48,932 nt of DNA, taken from NCBI GenBank assembly GCA_018500015.2, contig JAHBAR020000014.1, forward strand, positions 1 through 48,932. Reading direction: 5' to 3'. This stretch comes from Candidatus Kerfeldbacteria bacterium (GTDB lineage Bacteria > Patescibacteriota > Patescibacteriia > UBA9570 > XYC2-FULL-38-9). A program made the position numbers and the translations under genes. Below the pieces are notes generated by a model. That model saw only the letters and a program-made list of their open reading frames with translations, searched no databases and was not told the origin of the DNA. Shown in pieces: positions 10,832 to 21,900 of this stretch (positions within the stretch are counted from its first letter, which is position 1; every line of letters starts with the position of its first letter).

Positions 10832-12040
10832 ATGGCACAGTTTCGATACATTGCACGTACACGATCAGGCGAATCACTACATGGCACCATAGAGGCTGTT
10901 TCTGAGAGTGCTGTGCAAGATTCTATGCGCGAGAAGGATCTCATTTTACTTTCTGTAGTAGAAGTAAAAAGTTCCCAACTTGCATTACAAATTAAACAAC
11001 TCACTCGACGTATTGGTGTCAAAGATTTGGTTATTTTCTCTCGTCAGCTCGCAGTACTGATCAGCGCAACAGTGCCGATTGTGCGTGCACTACGTATTTT
11101 GTCTAAACAAACGGAGTCTAAGGCGCTCCGAACAATCATTGTGAAACTCGCCGATACAGTTGATGGTGGAGCACCTCTTTCGGCCGCACTCAAAGATCAA
11201 GGTCACATTTTTGATGACTTCTTTGTGTATATGGTTAAGGCTGGAGAAACTACAGGCAAGCTTGATGACGTGCTCACATACTTGGCTGAGCAAAAGTACG
11301 GTGACTATCAATTAAAGAATCGTATTGTAAGCGCTCTGATTTATCCAGCATTAATCATTGTCGTCATGTCAGCGGTATTTATTTTTATGATGGTATATGT
11401 GGTTCCAAAAATGCTTGATGTTGTTTCTCAAACAAGCATGAAGCTTCCGTTTGCCACTCAAGCACTCTTGACCATAAGTAATATTATCCAAGGATATTGG
11501 CTGTTTATGCTACTCGGTTTATTTTTGCTTGCTGTAGTGTATGTTTTTGCTCGCACCCAGCCGGCAGGGCGGATGGTCATTGATAAAGCAAAGCTACGCA
11601 TCCCTATTTTTGGGAATATTTTTCGCAATATCGCTCTTGCTCGCTTGAGTCGCAGTCTTGCAAACTTACTTGCTTCAGGGGTGCCGTTAAATAAATCGAT
11701 CGAAATTGCCTCTGATGTTATTGGGAATGTGGTGTATAAAGATATTATGATGCAGGCAAAAAAAGAGATTGAGGGTGGGCGAGCATTGTCTGATGCTGTA
11801 GGGAGACATACCTATATTACCCCAATGTTCGCGCAAATGATTAACGTCGGTGAAGAAACTGGCAAAATTGATCAAATTTTATTTAAGGTCGCGGAGTTTT
11901 ACTCCAATGAAGTGTCAAACCTCACAGCAACGTTAGTGAGTATCTTTGAGCCATTGATTATTGTCATTCTTGGTGGTGGAGCGTTAGTGCTCGTTCTTGG
12001 TATTTTGTTGCCAATCTATCAGATTACAGCTCAATTTTAA
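10832..12040 (+). CDS. pilC: Type IV pilus inner-membrane platform protein PilC (GspF family)
   Basis: This 402-residue protein begins with the typical MAQFRYIARTRSGESLHGTIEA. It contains two GspF cytoplasmic domains (about 65-190 and 268-390) with FSRQLAVLISATVPIVRALRIL and its repeat LARLSRSLANLLASGVPLNKS. Three membrane helix regions are present, near 165-190, 215-240 and 370-395 (LIIVILGGGALVLVLGILLP). PilC is the polytopic platform on which PilB and PilT act. It is the last gene of the pil operon, 3 nt after the pilT-like stop. No clear terminator follows; a new promoter begins 28 nt downstream. Confidence 0.96.
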   Translation: MAQFRYIARTRSGESLHGTIEAVSESAVQDSMREKDLILLSVVEVKSSQLALQIKQLTRRIGVKDLVIFSRQLAVLISATVPIVRALRILSKQTESKALRTIIVKLADTVDGGAPLSAALKDQGHIFDDFFVYMVKAGETTGKLDDVLTYLAEQKYGDYQLKNRIVSALIYPALIIVVMSAVFIFMMVYVVPKMLDVVSQTSMKLPFATQALLTISNIIQGYWLFMLLGLFLLAVVYVFARTQPAGRMVIDKAKLRIPIFGNIFRNIALARLSRSLANLLASGVPLNKSIEIASDVIGNVVYKDIMMQAKKEIEGGRALSDAVGRHTYITPMFAQMINVGEETGKIDQILFKVAEFYSNEVSNLTATLVSIFEPLIIVILGGGALVLVLGILLPIYQITAQF

Positions 12041-12067
12041 TACGGACACAGTACGCCATGATATAGT

Positions 12068-12096
12068 TTGACATCTGAGAGAGAAGATGGCATAAT
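12068..12096 (+). promoter_or_regulatory. Promoter before the calcium-repeat protein and giant surface protein
   Basis: -35 TTGACA (12068-12073, consensus), a 17-bp spacer, and an extended -10 TGGCATAAT (CATAAT at 12091-12096). Transcription should begin near 12103. A TTG at 12099 would lie at or before this point, so the ATG at 12123 is the better start for the next gene, with about 20 nt of leader. Confidence 0.8.
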
Positions 12097-12122
12097 TTTT
12101 GCATCATTTTTTGACTAAAAAC

Positions 12123-12941
12123 ATGCCCGAAGAGGTGCAAAAAAAAGATCGTTCAGGTGTCTGGATGCTGGGTATTCTCATTTTTCTTTTGTTTTGTGTT
12201 GGTATTTGGCAAGTCCGTTATCAGTTGTTTGCTCAAGATCGTGTCAAAGCTCAAATTATTGCTCAGCTTCAGAAAAAAGTGAACACGAACATTGATAGCT
12301 ATCTCGCAAACTCTGACGAAGCGCAAACGTTGCAAGATTTACAGGGTAAGGATACTGATGAAGATGGCATCAGCGATTTTGATGAGCAATATGTGTACAC
12401 TACAAGCCCGTATTTATTAGATTCTGACTCCGACGGTGTTGCTGATCTTCAAGAAATTACTGACGGCACAAATCCCAATTGTCCGGAAGGTGAGTCCTGC
12501 GCACAAGAGCGTGTGAATACAAATTCAGTCACTATTGATGCTTCCGAAGCTCTTGCTGGGCTTTCTTCGGCGCAGGTTGCACAGATTGAAAGTGCTGTAA
12601 CACCAGCACAACTGCGCCAAGAGCTTATTAACTCAGGTGTCGCTGCGTCCGACTTGAGCGGCCTTTCTGACGAGCAACTCATGGAGTTGTTTCAACAAAC
12701 GTTGACTCAGCAGGTGAGTAGTGATCCGCAAACCATTATTAATCAAAAAGTTGAGGCGATTCGTGCTATGACTATTACTGAGAAAAAAGCACTCCTTGCA
12801 GATGCTGGGATTGACAGTCAGACTATCAGCTCTCTTTCCGACGAACAAATTGACGCTCTTGTTGAACAGGCAGTTGAGGGTGCATATGAGTCGGTTGTTG
12901 GTTCAAGCACAAACAGCGCATCAAGCTCATCCAATCAATAG
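12123..12941 (+). CDS. Membrane-anchored protein with thrombospondin type 3-like calcium-binding repeats
   Basis: With the ATG at 12123 the protein has 272 residues. It has one N-terminal membrane helix (GVWMLGILIFLLFCVGIW), a short linker, then two Asp-rich repeats, DTDEDGISDFDEQYVY and DSDSDGVADLQEITDGTNP. These match thrombospondin type 3 / calcium-binding repeats (D-x-D-x-D-G-x-x-D). Residues about 140-260 carry repeated helical units with the pattern L-x-S-x-x-Q/E-x-x-x-L (LAGLSSAQVAQIESAVT, LSGLSDEQLMELFQQTL, ISSLSDEQIDALVEQAV). The C-terminus is Ser/Asn-rich. It is probably extracytoplasmic and Ca2+-dependent. It is co-transcribed with the giant surface protein, whose ATG is 12 nt after its stop, so it may help anchor or assemble it; that is inference. 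Confidence 0.75.
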   Translation: MPEEVQKKDRSGVWMLGILIFLLFCVGIWQVRYQLFAQDRVKAQIIAQLQKKVNTNIDSYLANSDEAQTLQDLQGKDTDEDGISDFDEQYVYTTSPYLLDSDSDGVADLQEITDGTNPNCPEGESCAQERVNTNSVTIDASEALAGLSSAQVAQIESAVTPAQLRQELINSGVAASDLSGLSDEQLMELFQQTLTQQVSSDPQTIINQKVEAIRAMTITEKKALLADAGIDSQTISSLSDEQIDALVEQAVEGAYESVVGSSTNSASSSSNQ

Positions 12942-12953
12942 TTGAATGTATAT

Positions 12954-15900
12954 ATGACTACACATCGCCCCCTCCTTACACGCCGCCTGAAGTCACTGTT
13001 TGCTTCTTTCGGTATCGTTTCTGCATTGATTGGTTCCCCAGTTGTTTTGGTCGGCACGTCTGCTGTAGCGATATTTACACCACATAGCGCCTTTGCCGCT
13101 CCAACTAACGAGTTGTCCTCTGTTCCTGCGTTGCTCAAAAAAGTGCTCGATGTGATCGCGCAAGGGTTAATTACTGCAGCAGATGTGGGATATAAAAATG
13201 CACTGCGTACCTTCTTGGAGAAAATTGCTTATGATTCAGCGGTGTTTTTGGCTTCTGCCGGCGAAAATCAAACGCCGTTGATCAGCGCTAAGAGCATCGG
13301 AGAGTACGTGCAGTCGGCACGTGACGCAGCAAAAGGTGAATTTTTGAACTCACTTGCCTCTAAAAACGGTTTTATCAACCTCAATTTGTGTAATTTGCCC
13401 ACTGTGCAGTCTGTGCAATTGCAGATTATGCTTCCGAAATTGTTGGCAACTGAGCCGGTAGCTCCAACATGTACGTTGAGTGAAATCAAAGATAGTCTCG
13501 CTGACTATGCCGACTCCTTTCAAGAGCAGTGGCAGCTCATCATGGATGACCCTTCTGTGTTCGTAAATGTTGCTGTTGCATATGATAACGGTGATAATGC
13601 CTTGAGCACATTGATTGATACATGGGGAGAAGCTATCGGAGCAGGAGAGAAGGCAGAGTCTGAGGCTAAAGTTGAGCGTGCAAAATCTGATTTTCAAGAT
13701 CTCAAAGAGGATATTTCAAATTACATTAAAACGCCATCTAATGTTATTGAGTTCCAAACTGAAGCCTCCATTAGTCAGTCGACTCAAACTGAAACAACAC
13801 TTACAGACAATCCTGTTGCCGATGCGCTCATGGTCTTTACCCGTACGTTGACATCCAAGCTCATGGATCGTATCGGTAGCGGCTTGATTACATTCTTCAC
13901 CACATCTGATATTGCCTCCTCATTGTCTGGCGACTCCTCAACTACAGCAGCTGGTGCAGGTGTTGCTGGGGCAAAGCAACAATATGCATCCTTTAAAACA
14001 GCTTCGTTTAACTCTGGAGGCACCTTTGACATTTTAACCCAATTTGCTGCTTGTCCAGAACAAGGAGCAGACGTGACGAATTGTGTTATCAATGAGAGTC
14101 TTCGTTTGGCAATTGAAGAGCATTTGACTGTGCAGCAAGCCATTGATCAAGGGTTGATTGATGGTGCGACTCCGTTTGCATTTGATCCATCAAATGCTGG
14201 TGCTCCAATCGAAGATCCTTCTACAGGCATTCCATTCCGAAGTATTGAGATTTTGAAGCAGTATAATGTGGTTCCGGTTGGTTGGGTGTTGGCTGCGCAA
14301 TACATGAAAGATTTTGGTGGCGACGCTCTTACTCTTCAACAACTCATAGATAATTACGCCAAGTGTGATGCCTCTGACTACTCTCCATATTGTGGGTTGG
14401 TTGACCCGGCATGGACATTAAAAGCTCCTGCAGCCTATTGTAAAGCAGAGGGGTATGGTGAGACTATTGCCAATAGTCAATTTGAAGATCTTGATGGTTC
14501 TGAATTTACTTCGGAGGCGAATTTGGTGAGTCGTTTAACAAGTTGTTTGGATGCGCAAACCTGTTTGTCTGAAGATTCAAACGGCAGTTGTGAGGCGTAT
14601 GGATATTGCACACAGCAAGAGGCAATCTATCAATTCCAAGGCGAATCCTGCCCTGTCTACATGGCTTCATGTTCCTTGTATACTGATGCCGATAATCAAA
14701 AAGTCTCATACCTGAGCAATACGTTGAATTACAATGACTGCTCAGCTGATAATGTAGGGTGTCAGTGGTATTGTACTGAGTATAATACAGTTGATAGCGC
14801 GTTCCAGTGCTCTTCGCAGGGGATGATATACCCAACATGTACAGCAGAATCTGGTTGTTCGTGTACAGTAGACGCTGAAACATGCACCATCGCTTTTGGC
14901 GGATTCCAATGTTCTACAGCTTCAAGCGCAGTGTGTACCGGTACTCCTGTGGCAGACACGACAGAAAATATTGACTCGGCAATCAGTTTTGATAATGATG
15001 TCACACCATGTACAAATTCAGGTGCAGGATGCACAGAGTTTATCACTCAAAAAGGTGGTGCTAACGTTTTGGCCAATGCAAGCTTTGAGCACTTTAACAG
15101 CTACCATACAGTTGATATTGCCGCCCTTGATGAATTAGGTGCAAAAGCAGACGATAGCACGACCTTTCCATATGATGATACATTTGGTTTTTATGGCACA
15201 GATGGCGCAGGCGCTCCATGTACTGAGGACTCGGGCTCTCAAGAGTGTGCAGGATGGCAGTTGCGTGATGGTGTGCAAGTACGCGCAGTCAATGATGCAG
15301 GGGACGGCTCTGTAGCTTTGCAGTTCGATGGCGCAGGCACGGGGTATATTTCTACGGTGTTTGAAACAGGCTCTCCACTGGGTGGACGTACATTTATACT
15401 GGGATACCAATATCAAAATCCAGCATCTACTGATTGTGATGCCGAATATTGGGTGCGTCCTGACGACGGTTCCACAACCCCGAACGCTATTTCTCAAATT
15501 TACTATTCAAGTGGTTCCTTTAACAGCATAGATCCACAAACATGGACATTCGACAGCTCCGTTACTACAACAGCAGTGCGTGTTGGCATTCTTTCCCCGG
15601 CAGGATGTAATCTGTTGATCGATGCCGTAAAACTCGAAGAAAATTCTTCTGCAACTAGCTACACCGCATATGGCGCATCTGCTGATTTGACTTATGTTGA
15701 TATGGATGAAGCGCTCATCTGCTCACCGGGTGATGTTGGTTGTCAATTGTACACTCCGATCACAGGTGAAAGCGACATTCCAGTGCCGGGTATTATCTCT
15801 AATCCATTGTCGGCAGAGTGTGGAGCTGGTGATGACTTTTCAAACCCGGCATGTTCACAATGTCTTGAGCAATTTGTGGGTTGTGAGGCATACATTCCTC

Positions 15901-18900
15901 AACAAAACGCGTACTCAGCACCGATCAATACGGTAGCTGGCTTTGATGACCCTACAACACTTGATGCAACACTCGCAGCAGGCATTGCACAACGTACCGG
16001 GTATTATTGCGACGGTACACTGACGGCATGCTCACCTGAACGCGCTGAGCTTGATTGTGGTAGCACTGCGGTTGCGTGTTTGCCGTCGGTATCGATCGTA
16101 CCGTCTACTGGTACGCAATGTTCAGTTGAGAACGTTGGTTGTGAGGAGTATGTCAATATCGATGCTCAATCTGAAGGTGGCGAAGGGTTGGAATATTATA
16201 GTTATATTCGTCAATGTGTGCAGCCGTCTGATGCTCAAATCGCTGCAGGCACCATTGATACATTTTATACATTTGAAGGTTCGGATATTACCGGGTATCA
16301 AATTCGTTCATGGTACTTAAAGGCAAGTAATGTTGATGGTGGTCCATGTACAAACCTCGATCTTTTTGGTGACAGTGCTCAAACCACTTCGGCAGATTGT
16401 ATTGACACTTCCACGACTCAACAGAGCTGTTCTGCGGACGACATTACAACAAATCCAGATTGTACAGAGTACTACGATTCAGCCGGCGGTGTGTACTATC
16501 GCTTAGCTTCAACAACTATTACAGTTTCTGATAGTTGTCAGGCTATGCGCAACTCGCTTGATCAACGCTTGTATTACACTATTCCTTCCGAGAGTACGTC
16601 ATGTCCTGCTGCAGCCAATTTGTGCCAAGAGTTCCAAGGCTCTGAAGGCGAAGCTGCTCGTGCCATTGTTGAGGAAAGTTTTGATTCCGGTGTGTGGACA
16701 GATGGTGAATCTTCGTCCACCGTCATTACCGCAAGCACAGGTCAATCGATGGCTATTGGCGCAGGCACGACAAACGGCTTTACCAGCGCGTACACAGATG
16801 TCAGCACATTGCTCGATACAGACACGAATTATGTTGTGACCTTCTGGGCAAAAGCATCTGAAGAAAATGTTACGCTCACTCCGTACTTCTCATCCGGTAC
16901 CACGATCAGTCCATTTAACACCAGCGCAACACTTTCCACAGATTGGAAGCGTTTCCAAATGGGCCCTGCTGCTCTTGCAACATTGAATGGTGATGAGCAA
17001 TTTGGCTTTGCAAGCACCAGCTCTACCTCCTCAACTTCGTACATTGTGTATATCGACACAGTGACTCTTACCGAAAGTAATAGTTACTTCCTTATTGCTG
17101 GCTCAGCAGATTTGTGCACAGGATACGGATGTGAAGAGTATCTTGATTCCACAAGTGAAACTCATTATTTGAAATCGTTCACAAAACTGTGTGATGAAAA
17201 TGATGTTGGTTGCCAAACAGTCATCGCCACACACAATAGCGAGAATCCATTCTATCAAAACTACAACGGTGAAAACGAATACACTGAAGATGATGTCGCT
17301 GTCGTTCAAGACGAAGTCATGAATGTTGTGGTGAACGATGGTGTGTTGTGTCAGTCGTTGGATGCAAGTTGTACTGCTGTTGGTATACCTGACCTTGATG
17401 AAAATGAAAACGTTGAATCACTGAGCACAACATATATATTGAATGATCCTGATGCCTACGACACCATCCTCTGCCAAGAACAACAGCGTTCCTGTCAGCA
17501 ATACTCCGATAGCAGCGGCACAACAGTGTACTTCAAAAATCCTGGTGATAAGTATTGCACATACAATTCAGCTGATGGTGAATGGCAAAAACCGGATGGT
17601 TCTGCATGTCCTGTGCAAAATTCGAGCACAGCTGCTGAGCCTTCGCAACCAAAAGGAGCAATTTGTAATGCTGGTGTACGTGTAGGAGAGTTGTGTACAT
17701 CTGATGCGCAATGTCCAAACGAGGACGGTGTAACATTGTCACGATGTGTATCTAATGCCGACGAAAATTCAGGATGGGTTGGTCGTTGCGAAGATGCCTA
17801 TAACGGTTGTACGTTATACGTGGATCCAAATCCAAAAACCGAAATTGATAACGCACAATTTGAAACAGATATTAAAGATAACACCGACATTACCTCCACA
17901 GAGCCTGATGGTGTGCCAGATGAATGGGATGAAAATCTTGAGCTAAGCTCCTATTATTTGCGTGATTTCTTCTCAGAAGGTGGGTTGAGTTCAGGCTCAA
18001 CTGTTGGATGTTCAATTTTTGCCTCTGCCGTTTCTCCGGTTTTTGATCGCGACACTAGCGTCCAATTGCAAGCAGGCACCACAGATAGTGCGTGGTGTAT
18101 AGTGAACACCTCTGATTTCATTACCATTAGACGCGATTCCACGTACACTCTTAGCGGACACGTGTATCTTGAAGATGCAACGGACCGTTTTGCTATCGGT
18201 TTATTGTATTACGATGCTGATGGTAATGAAATTTTGTTCAAAGATTCGGCGCGCACAACTGTGTTGACAACCGAAGACCACGCATTTGCTGCATATGCAG
18301 GAGGCTCTCGCTCTTCAGAGACATTGCCAACAGGGGAATGGATGCGCTTCTCAGCAGTGATTGGTCCAAACATCGCACATGAGTTTCCTGAGGATGCGTA
18401 CTATGCACAAGTATTCCTCGAGACTCGCGAAACAGGGGCAGATTCCTCTGTGTACTTTGATGCAATTCAGTTTGGCGAAGATCAAGAATATACCTATATC
18501 GCCAACACCGTTGATGGTTCAAGCAGCTCAGATTTGAATTCATGTAATGGCACTGTCGATATTGCCAACGGTTGTGTAGCATTTCGCGACACTACATCAG
18601 CCGACCTAACAACACTTTCAGTGATCAACTCTGAGACGGCGGTGAATACTGATTTCACAACCAATCCATGCACGTTTAACTCCGGTGTCGCTTCTGAGAG
18701 TTGTGACGGAGCAATGAACGTGGCGGATAGTAATGTTGTGCTGAAAGTTGAAAACGATCGTCAATGTTCGCAATGGTTGACGTGTATCTACTCGCGTCCA
18801 AATTATGATGAAAGCGGTAACCTCATATCCACCACATGTTTACAGGTTGGTGAATGTACAAAACGCAATCCAGACACCGGACAATGTCTTGAGCTTGCTT

Positions 18901-21900
18901 CAGTGCGTGCAGCTTCTTCTCTTGGGTATGACGATGACCTTTCTGCCATATCTCAACCGGGTAACACAGACTCGCTCATTGATATTTCAATGCTTTCAGG
19001 ATACTCAACAGTTGGCGCAGAATGGACAGGTGTATGCTCAGAGAGCAACGTCTGTGTAGGTGGTGCAAACGATGGTAATGCATGCTCTGTCAATGAAGAT
19101 TGTGCCGATGCTCAAAATGCATATGGATATTACTCACCAGCAGTGATGCCGCAGCAAGGTGCCGCAGGGGCAAGCTCTACTGAAGACATCGTCTCTGATG
19201 GTGATTTTGAAGAGGTGTATTGTGTTGGCGAAACTCTCTTCAATGTCGATGATATTGGCCTTACTGATCAGCGTGATGATCATGTCGGTGAATCCCTTAC
19301 TGAAGAGTTCTCAACCCTTGATAATGCGCGTGATAAAAAATTGAAATGTACTCTCGATACTATGTGTCGCACCACGAACACAGAGTCGAAAGTTGAGTCT
19401 ATTTTGGACACTGCTGAATTATCAAAAGATGTTGAGACCATCCCATACTCCGAAGGGTGGTGTGAAAATGTTGATACAGAAAGCCAAGCATGGAACGACT
19501 GGTCAACTGTTGGCGATGCCGAGATGTCCATTATCGACTATCAATCAAATGGCGTTGAGGGCGCTCCATACACTCCGGCAACAAGCGACATCGCTATTAT
19601 TCAAACTGATCGTTATGCTTCGGCATACGGTTCAGGTCGCTTAGATTTAAACAATGTCATGCTTGTGGCACCAAAAGATAATGCCGAGAGTGGTGTGCGA
19701 GCGAATCTTGGCAATGTCATTAGTAATGGGAATAGTTACGTCGTGTCCTTTGATGCTCAATATATGAGCACCCCTTCTGATAATGACTTTATTCAGGTTG
19801 GCTTGGTTCATGGTGATGATCCGGAAAATATTGACTACTTTGAGCAAGGCACATCAATGGCCGACATTGTCTTTGTTGTTGATGCTTCGGGGAGCATGAG
19901 CGACTATATTGCTAATGTTGCCAGCGCAACATCCGCACTTGTGAGCGGTCTTCAAGACGCGGGGGTGAACTATCAAACGGCCATTGTTACGACTGGCGGT
20001 GGTCGCGTGCCACGAGTCCTCGACTTTGATGATTACACTTCTGGCTCTGGCGCTGACTATGGTGAAGCCGATGGAGTTACGGTTGACTTTACAAATGATG
20101 CGACTGAGTTTGCTGCGGCAATGAACTATATCAGCGGTGACCTTGATGGAGGTTCAGCCTTCAACTATGAAGCGTTGGTGGATGTTGCTGCTGGTGTTGT
20201 GGATGAGCACACACTCAACTTCCGTTCAGGCGCACAGAAATTTGTGATCTTACTTACCGATGTGCGACCGGAGAGCGGCGATGATCACATTGTGAACGGT
20301 ACTTCATCCAGTTCTTGGGATGAAGATGATGAAACCGCGTTGATTGAAACTATTGATGGTACTCCATATGTTTTATACACCATCACTGAAACTGATGTGG
20401 CCAACGCATACAATCAGCTTGTTGAGCAGTATGGCGGTGAACAGTTTGATATTTCATCTTCAAATTACTCGGGGATTCTTTCAAACGTTTCAAGTGCAAT
20501 GACCGATCTTGTTTCTGAATTTAAATTTTCAAACAGCTATCAACGCTATACACTCGGTCCAATTCAAGTCTCTCATAAAATTGATCAAAATGACGATACC
20601 TACCTTGTTATTCGCCAAGTTGCCGGCTCCGAGAACCTCTTGTTTGTAGTCGATGACGTTTCGTTGTTGCCGGCTCTTGAAGTGAATAAAGAAAATAATC
20701 CGGCATCAGAAAACTCTACGTGGTTGATCTCGCGTGAATGTCGTGGGTATCCGGAAGATTCGTCCACTGAATGTAATTATAAAGACACATCTGGTACATT
20801 CTACCAAGGGTGGAAGGGGTACTGTTTGCGACATGATCAAGATGTCACATCCACTCCGGACATTGATGAATCGCAACGTTGTATTGCATGGTGGCCGGTT
20901 GATACGATTGCCGGTGAGCCGGATAATGTTTCGCGCGACACAGTAGCATACTCTAGCTTGTACCCAGTCTACTCATGTTTGGTTGCAAAAGGTAATGCAA
21001 GTATTTCAGTGTGCGCAGAGACAACCAACGGTACGCGTGATGGTTTACTCTGTACAACCGATGCGGATTGTGGTGGTGACGCAGGCATTTGTGTGGGTGA
21101 CGGCGATGAGATCACTGAACAGGCTCGCTATTTCAACGGTCGCGAAAGTGATGCATATGATTTGAACTCTGCGTATACGATCGCAAACTACACGATGAGT
21201 CATAGATTTGTGGATTTCCGTTTGGATACAGAAGATGCACACATAAATTCAACCGGTATTTCAGCTCCGGGAGATCATGAATATGCTTTCTTCCATCGAT
21301 TTGATGTGGCTGACGGGGATCTCCCTGTTGAAGGTTCGATCAATATCTCTGAAATTGATGATTTGCACTACTTCCTTGGAGATCTGACGATTAATTCAGA
21401 CGGTCTGGGTAGTGGTGTATCTGATGAAAATGTTACCTCTGCGCAAAATACATGGTACGCAGGGCCAAACGACTTAAATCTTCGTTCCGACTTACAGACG
21501 CAATCAAGCAAGATGTTCTTGCAGCACACACAACTGTTGCAAGAAGAAGGTGAGACGGATACGGTTGACGAAAATTGGAATTTCCAATGTGCAAACAGAA
21601 CAACCGATCCGGATTGTATGCCTGTGTACTCATATCAAAAAGCGGCATGGTGTGGCTCTTCACCATGTGACGCTGAGAGCACGCAAGATGAATGGAAAGA
21701 TGTAGATTTCACATTTGTGAAGGCTATCATGCCAAAAACAGAGGATGCAACATTGGATCAGTACATTGATAGTTATCTTTCCCAAGAGGTCGATCCATTT
21801 GTCTCACTTGATGACATCAGTGCCGGCTCAGCAATATGGACAGCCAATGATGGAGAGGGTACTGCTGGTCAAATTCGTAACAGTAACTTTGTTGGCAGCC

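Noticed and set aside
12099-12122. TTG start for the calcium-repeat protein
   Set aside because: It lies between the -10 box and the predicted transcription start; ATG 12123 gives a proper short leader.
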